Positions 41,546 to 49,639 of a stretch of 64,000 bases of DNA are shown here, one piece after another. This stretch comes from Halomarina halobia (GTDB lineage Archaea > Halobacteriota > Halobacteria > Halobacteriales > Haloarculaceae). Numbering within the stretch: position 1 is the stretch's first letter; each line of letters starts with the position of its first letter. The notes under the pieces were generated by a model that ran no database searches, was not told the origin of the DNA, and was given only the letters and a program-made list of their open reading frames with translations. The DNA lies in NCBI RefSeq assembly GCF_029338575.1, contig NZ_CP119993.1, positions 558,001 to 622,000 on the forward strand. Direction: 5' to 3'. The position numbers were made by a program, and so were the translations under genes.

Positions 41546-42502
41546 ATGACCGAGATCGGCTACACCCTTTCGAGCGAGGAGCACAGCCCGAACGACCTCG
41601 TGGAGCACGCGAGGCGGGCGGAGGAGGCGGGATTCGACTTCCTCTCCATCTCCGATCACTACCACCCGTGGGTCAGCGCGCAGGGCCACTCGCCGTTCGT
41701 GTGGGGGACGCTCGGCGGCGTCGCCCACGCGACCGACGAGGTCGACGTCGGCGTCGGCGTCGCGGCGCCGATCATGCGGATGCACCCGGCGATCTACGCG
41801 CAGGCCGCGGCCACGGCCGCCGTGATGTTCGAGGGTCGGGAGTTCTTCTTCGGCGTCGGGGCCGGCGAGAACCTGAACGAGCACGTCCTCGGCGACCACT
41901 GGCCCGAGCACGCGGTCAGGATGGAGATGCTCGAGGAGGCGGTCGAGGTCATCCGGAAGCTCTGGACCGGCGAGCAGGTCAGCCACCGCGGGCCGCACTA
42001 CACCGTCGAGAACGCGCGACTGTTCACGCTCCCCGAGGAACCGCCGAAGGTCTGCGTGTCGGCGGTGGGCCAGCGGGCCGCGCGGGCGGCGGCCGAGTTC
42101 GGCGACGGGTTCTGGGCGGTCGGACCCCAGGAGACCGTCCGGACGTGGGAGGAGGAGGGCGGCGAGGGACCCCGGTTCTGCCAGCTCTCGGCGTGCGTGG
42201 CCGAGACCGAGGAGGAGGCCGTCGAGACGGTGCACGAGATGTGGCCGAACACGGCGCTACCCGGGGAGCTGAGCCAGATCCTCCCCACGACCGCCCACTT
42301 CGAGCAGGCGACGTCGATGGTCACCGAGGAGGACATCGCGAGCGGGAGCACCATCACCGGTCCCGACGTTCAGCCCCACCTGGACAGCATCCAGGAGGCG
42401 ATCGACGCCGGCTACGATCACGTCTACGTCCACCAGGTCGGCGACGATCAGGGGGCGCTGCTCGACCTCTACGAGGAGGAGGTCCTCCCGTCGTTCTCCT
42501 AG
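41546..42502 (+). CDS. F420-dependent LLM-class oxidoreductase (TIGR03557-like)
   Basis: A 318-residue TIM-barrel flavin-like monooxygenase-family protein that uses coenzyme F420. It has the strand I-S-D-H-Y-H-P-W near residue 36, the FFFGVGAGENLNEHVLGDHWP segment and the V-S-A-V-G-Q-R-A-A-R phosphate-binding region near residue 170. These match the TIGR03557 subgroup, related to F420-dependent glucose-6-phosphate dehydrogenase. The physiological substrate is unknown. ATG 41546 gives the family start M-T-E-I-G-Y-T-L. The end of the gene lies beside a decayed patch. Confidence 0.92.
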   Translation: MTEIGYTLSSEEHSPNDLVEHARRAEEAGFDFLSISDHYHPWVSAQGHSPFVWGTLGGVAHATDEVDVGVGVAAPIMRMHPAIYAQAAATAAVMFEGREFFFGVGAGENLNEHVLGDHWPEHAVRMEMLEEAVEVIRKLWTGEQVSHRGPHYTVENARLFTLPEEPPKVCVSAVGQRAARAAAEFGDGFWAVGPQETVRTWEEEGGEGPRFCQLSACVAETEEEAVETVHEMWPNTALPGELSQILPTTAHFEQATSMVTEEDIASGSTITGPDVQPHLDSIQEAIDAGYDHVYVHQVGDDQGALLDLYEEEVLPSFS

Positions 42503-42539
42503 CGGCCGTCGGCGATCGCCCCGGTCGCCCGACCCCCTT

Positions 42540-42830
42540 CGTCACTTCGTCGCCAGCGCGCACGTCGCCGTTCCGCTCCTCGCTCCGGACCCCGTCGAAG
42601 CGGGGGACGCGTGCGTCCACTGCGAACTGGAGGAACCCGTAAGCGGCCTCCTCGCCGCGCTGTCCGCGTCCGAAGTGGTCCTCGACGTGCCGCTCGAGTT
42701 CACGGCCGACGGCCGGGTCCGCGCGACGCTCGTCGGCGACGACGCGACGATCGGGGCGGCGGTCGCCACGATCCCGGACCCGCTCGCGGTGACCCTCGAG
42801 TCGAACGGCGAGTACCGCGCCTCGATCGGT
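42540..42830 (+). pseudogene. remnant resembling a Bat-type regulator N-terminal domain
   Basis: A plus-strand reading frame of about 97 codons without an ATG or GTG at its beginning. It reads like the N-terminal domain of a bacterio-opsin-activator-type regulator (VVLDVPLEFTADGRVRATLV, then a GDDATIGAAVATIPDPL segment). It stops being coding at about 42830, where it runs into the antisense of the SCP2-like gene. Only the domain pattern supports this, so the assignment is tentative. It appears to be a truncated gene left by a deletion. Confidence 0.4.
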
Positions 42831-43243
42831 GACGTGCTCTCGACCTCGTTCGAGCACTCGACCAGCCGCGCGGCGGCGTCCGAGTACTGTAGCACCTTCT
42901 GCATGTCGCCGTCGATGTCGAAGGTGCCGCTCATCAGGCCGTCGATCGCGCCGATCTCGCCCTGCGTCATGCGGACCCAGTCGCGGTAGTCGCCCCGGTA
43001 GACGAAGCCGTAGTCGGTCTCCTCGGGGTCGTCGACCGCGCGGCAGCCGAAGGTGTCGCCGTCCTCGAGGCCCACGAAGAAGTAGCGGTCCTCGGGCAGG
43101 CGGTCGTCCGCCCGCAGGTGGAAGACGAAGTTCCCGTTGAAGTCGACGCCCCAGCCCCGGCTCGTCTCGCGGTAATCCTCGTCGTTCGCGACGACCTCCT
43201 CCCATCGCTCGATCCATTCCTCGGTCGGGAAATCGTACGCCAT
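42542..43243 (-). CDS. SCP2-like protein with chimeric C terminus
   Basis: A 233-residue frame. Residues 1 to about 135 match the SCP2-like sterol-carrier-type family (M-A-Y-D-F-P-T-E-E-W, then a Y-x-F-x-G-L-E-D-G segment and F-D-I-D-G-D-M-Q-K-V-L-Q-Y-S-D-A-A). Residues after 135 are Ser/Thr/Ala-rich with no family character and are the antisense of the remnant described at 42540. The natural stop was probably lost when a deletion joined the two genes near 42838. The core is intact, so the protein may still work. Confidence 0.75.
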   Translation of the reverse strand: MAYDFPTEEWIERWEEVVANDEDYRETSRGWGVDFNGNFVFHLRADDRLPEDRYFFVGLEDGDTFGCRAVDDPEETDYGFVYRGDYRDWVRMTQGEIGAIDGLMSGTFDIDGDMQKVLQYSDAAARLVECSNEVESTSPIEARYSPFDSRVTASGSGIVATAAPIVASSPTSVARTRPSAVNSSGTSRTTSDADSAARRPLTGSSSSQWTHASPASTGSGARSGTATCALATK

Positions 43244-43413
43244 TGTCGTGGTCCTCCGTGTGAGCACTGCCGCCGCGTGGCGGCACTACGCGACAGGCAC
43301 CGACCGAACCTCGATAAGGATTGAGCCGGGTATAGGTGGCGGGTTTATGGTCGAGGGCGACCGGCGGTCGATCGTCGGTCGCACCACCCTGCGTCGCCTG
43401 CGACCGGACACCG

Positions 43414-43832
43414 TCACCCGTAGGCGCTCATCCCCGTGAGCTCCTTGCCGACGACGAGCTTCTGGATCTCGGTCGCCCCGTCGGGGATCGGCATCACCCG
43501 CGCGTCGCGGAAGTACCGTTCGAGGCGGTTTCCGGTCTTCAGTCCCTCGCCGCCGAAAACTTGAATGGCGTCCGAGGTCACCTCGACGCTCGTCTCGCTC
43601 GCGTACCCCTTCGCCATCGACGAGAGGAGCCGCGCGTCCGGAGCGCCCTCGGCGAGCGGGCCGCCCGGCGGGAGAGCTGTCGGGACGTCTCCAGCCCGAC
43701 CCGCATGTCGTAGAGCTTCTCCTGGACGAGCTGGTGCTTGGCGATCGCCTTGCCGAAGGTCTCGCGGTCGGTCGCGTACGCGAGCGCCTCGTCGAAGGCG
43801 GCCTGCATGATGCCGGCGGCTACGTGCTGCTC
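43414..43832 (-). pseudogene. acyl-CoA dehydrogenase fragment (frameshifted)
   Basis: The C-terminal part of an acyl-CoA dehydrogenase. One frame gives IMQAAFDEALAYATDRETFG and K-H-Q-L-V-Q-E-K-L-Y-D-M; the adjoining frame gives SSMAKGYASETSVEVTSDAI, then V-F-G-G-E-G-L-K and D-G-A-T-E-I-Q-K-L-V-V-G-K. The change of frame lies near 43655-43670. The N-terminal two thirds are absent upstream, so the gene is dead. The normal C-terminal stop is kept at 43414-43416. Confidence 0.85.
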
Positions 43833-43919
43833 TGTAGCGCGTCCCCCGCGCCGACTGTCGGATCGGGGCGGGCGAGGCCGTCCAGCGGGAGCTGCTGGGG
43901 CTTGACCTGCTCTGCCCGG

Positions 43920-43951
43920 CCGTTCGCGTGCGACCGGTCGCACGCGAACGG
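43920..43951. repeat. 32-bp perfect palindrome
   Basis: All 32 bases from 43920 to 43951 are self-complementary with no loop. It lies 88 bases upstream of the acyl-CoA dehydrogenase fragment, in otherwise unassigned sequence. It could be an old insertion or recombination site, or a protein-binding site. Confidence 0.7.
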
Positions 43952-44164
43952 GGCGCAGATCGCCGCGCTGACGTCGTGACACTGGCGTTCGCGGCTACCG
44001 GCGAGTGTCGGCACAACGCGTTTACCGGCGTGACCGGTGCTAGCGACTGGAGGGATTCCAGTGAGGCGATCCGAACCGACGCCGTCCCCGACCGGGTCTG
44101 ACCCCGGTCGGGGACGGCCGGCCGACGCTGCCACGGACACCGGCACGCCCGAGGTGGTGCGACG

Positions 44165-45496
44165 ATGGTGATCGGGCGAGCGACGCGGGAGGAACCCGGC
44201 GATCGTGAGGCGGTCGTCGACGAGATACGGACGGCGACCGAACCGGTGTCGACCGCGGACGACCTGGACCGCCTCCTCGACCGCGTCGGCGACCGGCGGT
44301 ACGTCCTGCTCGGCGAGGCGTCGCACGGAACGTCGGAGTTCTACCGGTGGCGAGCGCGGCTGACCGCGCGTCTCGTCCGCGAGCACGGGTACGACTTCGT
44401 CGCGGTCGAGGGCGACTGGCCCGACTGCTACGCGATCAACCGCCACGTGAAGGGGCTGTCGGGATCGGGCGAAAGCGTCCGGGAGGTCCTCGACTCGTTC
44501 GACCGGTGGCCGACGTGGATGTGGGCGAACTGGGAGGTGCTCGCGTTCCTCGAGTGGCTCACCGCCCACAACGAGCGGCGTCCCGAGGGTGAGCGAGTCG
44601 GGTTCTACGGACTCGACGTGTACAGCCTGTACGAGTCGATGGAGGCGGTCGTCGAGTACCTCGAGGACGTCGACCCGGCGGCGGCCGAGGACGCCCGGGC
44701 CGCGTATCGCTGCTTCGAGCCCTACGGCGAGGACGCACGGGAGTACGCGCGGGCGCTGCGGATGGTACCGGAGTCCTGCGAGGACGAGGTCGTCGACGTG
44801 CTGGCGCGGCTGCGCGAGGGGGCCGGCGAACGCGGCGACCACCGGGACGACCGCTTCGACGCGGAGCAGAACGCGCTCGTTGCCAGGAACGCGGAGGAGT
44901 ACTACCGGGCGATGGTGAGCGGGCACGAGGACTCGTGGAACGTCCGGGACCGGCACATGGTCGAGACGCTGGACCGACTGCGCGAGCACCACGGCGCGGA
45001 CGCCAGGGGGATCGTCTGGGCGCACAACACCCACGTCGGCGACGCGCGGGCGACCGACATGGAACGCGCCGGGCGGCTCAACATCGGCCAACTCGCCCGC
45101 GAACGTCACGGCGCCGACGAGACGGCACTCGTCGGTTTCGGCTCGTACGAGGGGAGCGTGATCGCCGCCGACGCCTGGGGATCGCCGATGGAGGAGATGT
45201 CGGTCCCGGAAGCCCGCCGGGGGAGCCACGAGGAGCTGTTCCACCGCGCGGGAGCCCGGAACCGGCTGCTGCTCTCCGACGACCTCGCGGCGGACACCGC
45301 GCTGGCCGAGTCCCGGGGTCACCGCGCGATCGGCGTCGTCTACCACCCGGACCGCGAGGCGGCGAACTACGTGCCGACGGTGCTTCCGGACCGGTACGAC
45401 GCGTTCGTCCACCTCGACGAGACGCGCGCGCTACACCCCCTTCACACCCACGCCGACCGCGAGACGGTGCCAGAGCTCTATCCCACGGGGCTGTGA
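44165..45496 (+). CDS. erythromycin esterase (EreA) family protein
   Basis: A 443-residue protein of the erythromycin esterase family. It carries the active-site motif L-G-E51-A-S-H54-G-T-S-E58, then E-G-D-W-P-D-C-Y, and the conserved W-A-H-N-T-H-V-G-D near residue 282. These correspond to the EreA/EreB-type active site, though most archaeal relatives are of unknown substrate. The protein is cytoplasmic with no signal peptide. ATG 44165 follows 200 bases of non-coding sequence. It is unlikely to be an antibiotic resistance determinant in its natural setting. Confidence 0.88.
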   Translation: MVIGRATREEPGDREAVVDEIRTATEPVSTADDLDRLLDRVGDRRYVLLGEASHGTSEFYRWRARLTARLVREHGYDFVAVEGDWPDCYAINRHVKGLSGSGESVREVLDSFDRWPTWMWANWEVLAFLEWLTAHNERRPEGERVGFYGLDVYSLYESMEAVVEYLEDVDPAAAEDARAAYRCFEPYGEDAREYARALRMVPESCEDEVVDVLARLREGAGERGDHRDDRFDAEQNALVARNAEEYYRAMVSGHEDSWNVRDRHMVETLDRLREHHGADARGIVWAHNTHVGDARATDMERAGRLNIGQLARERHGADETALVGFGSYEGSVIAADAWGSPMEEMSVPEARRGSHEELFHRAGARNRLLLSDDLAADTALAESRGHRAIGVVYHPDREAANYVPTVLPDRYDAFVHLDETRALHPLHTHADRETVPELYPTGL

Positions 45497-45854
45497 GCGC
45501 AGCCGCAGGGGGCGACGGCCGACATCCGCCGACGCACCGTTGCGTCTACACGACAGTCAAGTATCGGAAAATGTCATCGATAACAGAAAGTTCATTACGA
45601 CTGCCTCGAATGGGCCGTACGTCGGCGGCAAACGATAGCACGTGACCCCCGACACCCCCGTGACAGGGACGACCGGCCGGCGACCCGTCAGTCGGAGCGT
45701 ATCGCTGGGTTCTCCGGGTCGCCCTCCGGACGCCCCCTGCTACTGTCCCTTCGTACGGCGAGTCACGACGACCCCGTACCGCCGAGGACGGGGAACCGAT
45801 CGGCGGCCCGGTCGAACGCGCCTCCACCATCGCGGGAGGCGCGTTCGACCACGC
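45497..45854. other. intergenic region, nothing convincing
   Basis: 358 bases between the esterase gene and the DUF302 gene. It includes an AT-rich patch near 45570-45600, but no start codon sits at a suitable spacing on either strand. No hairpin or repeat stands out. Confidence 0.5.
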
Positions 45855-46256
45855 TCACTCGCCGTCGGCGACGGCGTCGAGCACGCGCCGGAAGCGCGCG
45901 TCCACGTCCTCCGCGATGGGGTCGAGGGCGGCGTTCTCCACGACCGAGAGCATCGCGCCCGGATCGACCGCGCTCACCACTACGTCGCCGGCCGCCTCCT
46001 CCCGGACGACGACGTTGCACGGCAGCAGCGCGCCGAGGTCGGGTTCGGCGTCCAGTCCCTCGCGCGCGAGCGCGGGGTTGCACGCCCCGAGGATCCGGTA
46101 GCGCGGGTAGCCCTCGAGACCGAGCTTCTCCTCGAACGCCGCCCGCACGTCGATGTCCGAGAGGACGCCGAACCCCTCCTCCGACAGCGCCGCCTCGGTC
46201 CGCGAGACGACCCGATCGAACTCGTCGTCGACCCGCCGTTGCATTCGATAGCTCAT
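45855..46256 (-). CDS. DUF302 protein
   Basis: A 133-residue protein of the DUF302 family. It has the layout of an alternating strand/helix fold with family pattern F-G-V-L-S-D-I-D-V-R-A-A-F-E-E-K-L-G, then Y-R-I-L-G-A-C-N-P-A-L-A and L-L-P-C-N-V-V-V. DUF302 domains may bind small ligands or metals; the conserved cysteines here (C-N-P and P-C-N) fit that. A TTTATG-type box 28 bases upstream suggests a leaderless mRNA. It is immediately downstream of the YHS-permease gene on the same strand. Confidence 0.9.
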   Translation of the reverse strand: MSYRMQRRVDDEFDRVVSRTEAALSEEGFGVLSDIDVRAAFEEKLGLEGYPRYRILGACNPALAREGLDAEPDLGALLPCNVVVREEAAGDVVVSAVDPGAMLSVVENAALDPIAEDVDARFRRVLDAVADGE

Positions 46257-46379
46257 ACCCGACCGTTGGTCGTCGATGTACATAAATGGGTTGGCTCCAC
46301 AATACTATTATCTCGTCCAACGGGTCGGGGGATCGGGTTCGAAGGACGAGACGATCGGCGGGGTACCGCGCGACCGATC

Positions 46380-47705
46380 TCAGTCCGCGGAGGTCGCCGT
46401 CGCTCCCTCCCCGCGCTCGATCGGCTCGCGGCGGTGGAGCCAGTAGAGGAACAGGAAGAACCCCGTGGCGAGGACGTTCAGGACGAGTTTGTAGTCTACC
46501 TCGACCTTCACCTCGGCGATCCGCGCGGTCGAGGGGTCGGGGACGAGCCCGAGGCCGAGAAACAGGAAGTGGACCGCGACCCCCGTCGCCACCGCCGCGG
46601 CGAAGATCATCGCCGAGAGGACGGCGGCGAAGCGCGCGCCGTAGTACTCCCGGTAGGCGTCGACGATGGGCGGGACGACGAGGTCGGCGTAGATGTACGA
46701 CAGCACCGATCCGAACGGCAGCCCGCGCGTCCAGAGGACGGTCCCGAAGGGGACGTTACCCACCGAACAGACGAACGTCACGACGCCGATGAGCGCGCCG
46801 AGCGCGCTCGTCCAGAGGATAAATACGGGCGCGTTCGACGCCGCGCCGGCGAAGACGCTCGTCCACACCGAGTCGGGGATGAACCCCGCGATCAGCCCGG
46901 CGAAGACGAACCCGATGGCGATCTCGTCCCAGAGCATGCCCCACTCCTTCCACTGCTTGTCCGCGAGCGCCTGCCAGCCCGCGAGCGAGGTGGCGCGTTC
47001 GCGGATCGTCGTGTTCGCCTCCTCGGGGTCGAAGCTCTCCCTGCACGAGACAGAGCAGAAGTAGTACGTCCGCCCGTCGCGTTCGAGTCTGTGCTCGGTC
47101 TCCTCGGGGGTCACCTCCATCCCGCAGACGGGATCGCGGGCGGTCGGTTCCTCGTCGTCAGCCGCGTTCCGACGCGCCGCCTCGACGAGTTCGTCGGGGA
47201 CGAGGAGGACGAACCCGAGGGCCATCAGCGCGATGAGCAGCAGGCCGCCGACGAAGTCGGCGAGCAGGAACTGCCACCCGAGCAGGATCCAGATCACCGC
47301 GCCGATCTCGATGACCAGGTTCGTCGAGGCGAACATGAACGCCCCGAGCGCCGCCGACGCGGACGCCCCCTTCCTGAAGAGGTTCTTCGCCGTCGCGATG
47401 GCGCTGTAGGAACAGGACGAGGAGACGAACCCGAAGAACGTCCCCGCCCCGATCTCGCGGGGACCGTGGCCGTCGAGGTAGTCGGAGATCCGCTCCTTCG
47501 AGACCCACGCCTCCACGCCGCCGGCGATGGCGAAGCCGACGACGAGCGCCCACCACGTGATCCACGCCATCGCGAGCGTCGTCGTCGCGGCCTCCCGTCC
47601 CCCCTCGATCAGGAAGGTACCCAGCGGCCGAGTCGTCGTCAGCGCGCCGATCGCGACCGTCGCCGCCGCGACCAGCAGCAGGAATCCGTACTCCCATCGG
47701 TCCAT
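46380..47705 (-). CDS. permease with internal YHS domain
   Basis: A 441-residue integral membrane protein of the UPF0718/DUF318 permease family (ArsP-like topology). Helices lie at about 5-25, 40-65, 85-105, 115-140 and 145-168; then, after a linker, a YHS domain (about 190-235, D-P-V-C-G-M-E-V and C-S-V-S-C) sits before a second set of helices (about 265-435). The YHS cysteines suggest metal or metalloid binding in the cytosol. It likely exports a metalloid or organic arsenical, but the substrate is not known. The DUF302 gene follows 123 bases downstream on the same strand. Confidence 0.88.
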   Translation of the reverse strand: MDRWEYGFLLLVAAATVAIGALTTTRPLGTFLIEGGREAATTTLAMAWITWWALVVGFAIAGGVEAWVSKERISDYLDGHGPREIGAGTFFGFVSSSCSYSAIATAKNLFRKGASASAALGAFMFASTNLVIEIGAVIWILLGWQFLLADFVGGLLLIALMALGFVLLVPDELVEAARRNAADDEEPTARDPVCGMEVTPEETEHRLERDGRTYYFCSVSCRESFDPEEANTTIRERATSLAGWQALADKQWKEWGMLWDEIAIGFVFAGLIAGFIPDSVWTSVFAGAASNAPVFILWTSALGALIGVVTFVCSVGNVPFGTVLWTRGLPFGSVLSYIYADLVVPPIVDAYREYYGARFAAVLSAMIFAAAVATGVAVHFLFLGLGLVPDPSTARIAEVKVEVDYKLVLNVLATGFFLFLYWLHRREPIERGEGATATSAD

Positions 47706-48197
47706 GGTTCGACGGGACGTACGCGCGCCTCGCCCAATCGGATTGCGGTTACGAGAACGAAATCCAGACTCGCGGTGCCGCCGCCGAGGGTCGGCCGGTT
47801 CTCGCCCGCTACCGCGAGATTCGCCCCGGTCGCAGGGCGCACACCCGGTCCGGGCGCGCCCGGCACCACATCGGGCACACGATACCGAAATCTGCGCGCG
47901 TCCGCGCGTGGAATTCGAAAGTTCGGATCGGCGCGGACGCCGGGATCGCAAACCCGCGACGGGGTGGAACCCGCTCGTCTCGGAACGTGAGGTGCGACGA
48001 CGAACCAGGGACGTCGTTATCGTCGATGCCACCCTCGTGGAGGAACGTACAGCCCGCGTCGGTCAGGTAGCTCTCGCCGTCCTCGACCGTCCCCAGTCGC
48101 GTCGGATTCGCCATGGCGGACCTCTCGCCGGACGGTCGTCACTGCGAGGGTGCGGCGACGATCCGGGTCGCGGCCCGGTCGCCCCTCCGACGGACGA
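47706..48197. other. intergenic region with one doubtful small ORF (47809-48114, minus)
   Basis: 492 bases. The frame at 47809-48114 starts well (M-A-N-P-T-R-L-G-T-V-E-D-G-E-S-Y) but its second half is Arg/Pro-rich and unlike its neighbours. It could be a truncated small gene. No promoter box was found ahead of it. Confidence 0.4.
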
Positions 48198-48758
48198 CTA
48201 CAGTTCTGGAACGTCCGCGGGCGTGTCGAAGTCGTGGAAGTGCTCCCCCTTCTCCTTGCTCAGGATGTCGAGGGCGGCCGCGCCCCCGTCGCCGGCCGAG
48301 ATGACGGCCTGCCACTCCTGGTTTCGGACGAGCGCGCCGGTCGCGTAGACGTTCTCGACGCTCGTCTCCATGCTGAGGTTCACGGCGACCGTGTCGCCGT
48401 CCGTGTCGCAGCCGAGGTCCTCCGCGAGTTCCCGGTCCGTACCCGTCGCCAGCACGAGGTAGCGCGCGTCGTACTCGCCGTCGTCGGTCGTCACGCGGAA
48501 CCCGTCGTCGGTCACCTCGACGCCGGTCACCCCCTCGCCCGCGCGGAGGTCCGCCCCGCGGTCCTCGACCTGCCCGCGCGCGAGCGCCATGAACTCGTCC
48601 CCCGCGATGCTCCGTATGCCGAGGTAGTTGAACAGGTGCGCCTTGTGCATCCACGTCTCGTCCGTGTCGAAGACGACGGTGTCGAGCCCGTTCTTCGCCG
48701 CGAACAGGGCGGCGCTCAGGCCCGCGGGCCCGCCACCGACGATCGCTACGTCGACCAT
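48198..48758 (-). CDS. FAD-dependent oxidoreductase, thioredoxin-reductase-like
   Basis: A 186-residue protein. The FAD-binding motif G-G-G-P-A-G-L-S-A-A is near the N terminus (8-17), then D-T-D-E-T-W near residue 31. Y-L-V-L-A-T-G-T-D near 104 and the end motif with S-V-E-N-V-Y-A-T-G-A-L follow the thioredoxin-reductase pattern. The redox-active Cys pair and the NADPH-binding domain are missing, so this is a short one-domain variant. Haloarchaea carry several of these with unknown role. ATG 48758 was chosen. Confidence 0.85.
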   Translation of the reverse strand: MVDVAIVGGGPAGLSAALFAAKNGLDTVVFDTDETWMHKAHLFNYLGIRSIAGDEFMALARGQVEDRGADLRAGEGVTGVEVTDDGFRVTTDDGEYDARYLVLATGTDRELAEDLGCDTDGDTVAVNLSMETSVENVYATGALVRNQEWQAVISAGDGGAAALDILSKEKGEHFHDFDTPADVPEL

Positions 48759-48890
48759 AGCTCGCCGTTCACCGGGCGACGGGATAAGGATTGTCACGAC
48801 GGGGTCGAGTCGGCTCGCGCCGCGACGGGACGACCGTCCGGGCCGCCCGGCGCGACTGCGGGGTACCCGGGAGAGTTGGAGTACTCGGGG

Positions 48891-48898
48891 TACTTATC
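48891..48898 (+). promoter_or_regulatory. TATA-like box of rdfA operon
   Basis: TACTTATC centred 28 bases before ATG 48923, consistent with a leaderless transcript. Confidence 0.6.
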
Positions 48899-48922
48899 CC
48901 CCTTCGCGGTAATTCACGGACG

Positions 48923-49579
48923 ATGACGGACACCCCGAACGACGACGAGGGGCCGTCCGAACGCCGACGACCCGGGCCGCGGAACAAGGTCGTGCGGGTG
49001 ATCGAGGCGTACGGACTGGGCGACACGGGGGCTCGACTCGAGGCCGAGTGGACCGCCCCGGAGGACGGACGGAGCCTGCGGGAACTCGCGGACTGGTTCA
49101 ACCGTCGCGTCCTCGAGACGGCGCTCGCGGACGCCGGCGTCCCGCCCTCGGAGCGCGACGTGGCGGAGACGTATCGGCTGCTGTCGGACGACGACGTGAC
49201 CGGGGGCGAGCGCCGGCAGGTCGAGGCGCGGCTCGAACGGACGGGCGTCGACGTCGAGTCGCTCCGACGCGACTTCGTGACCCACCAGGCGATCCACTCG
49301 TACCTGACGAAGGTCCGGGGGGCATCCGCGCCGACGACGAGCGACGAGGGACAGCTACGGAAGGACCGCGACCGCCTCGAGCGACTCCGCAACCGCACGT
49401 TCGCGGTGACCGAGGAGACGGTCGGCCGGCTCAGCCGGACCGACCGCCTCGCGCTCGACTCGTTCTCGGTGTTCGTCAACGTGCAGGTCGTCTGTGAGGA
49501 CTGCGGGACGCGGTACGAGGCGAGCGAACTGCTGCGGGCGGGCGGGTGTGACTGTCGGTCGGAACGGTCCGACGAGTGA
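48923..49579 (+). CDS. rdfA: RdfA, rod-determining factor homologue
   Basis: A 218-residue RdfA-family protein. It has an Arg-rich start (R-R-R-P-G-P-R-N-K), then S-L-R-E-L-A-D-W-F-N-R-R-V-L-E-T-A-L, V-A-E-T-Y-R-L-L-S-D-D-D and D-F-V-T-H-Q-A-I-H-S-Y-L, and a C-terminal cysteine cluster (C-E-D-C, then G-G-C-D-C). In Haloferax volcanii, RdfA is known to control rod cell shape. Here, as expected for that family, the gene is followed by an archaea-specific SMC-related gene 60 bases downstream. A shorter-context homologue lies at 22882-23538. Confidence 0.9.
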   Translation: MTDTPNDDEGPSERRRPGPRNKVVRVIEAYGLGDTGARLEAEWTAPEDGRSLRELADWFNRRVLETALADAGVPPSERDVAETYRLLSDDDVTGGERRQVEARLERTGVDVESLRRDFVTHQAIHSYLTKVRGASAPTTSDEGQLRKDRDRLERLRNRTFAVTEETVGRLSRTDRLALDSFSVFVNVQVVCEDCGTRYEASELLRAGGCDCRSERSDE

Positions 49580-49610
49580 CGGCCGAACCACCCCGACTGT
49601 TCGAAAACAG

Positions 49611-49616
49611 ATATAA
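49611..49616 (+). promoter_or_regulatory. TATA box of SMC-related gene
   Basis: ATATAA at 49611-49616, preceded by a CGAAAAC BRE-like string, centred about 27 bases before ATG 49640. The gene therefore has its own leaderless promoter. Confidence 0.65.
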
Positions 49617-49639
49617 CTCCGGGTCCCATCCCCACTCGT

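Noticed and set aside
45642..47990. Plus-strand open frame of about 780 codons
   Set aside because: Antisense to the permease and DUF302 genes with reversed, Arg- and Asp-rich composition; typical shadow frame in GC-rich DNA.
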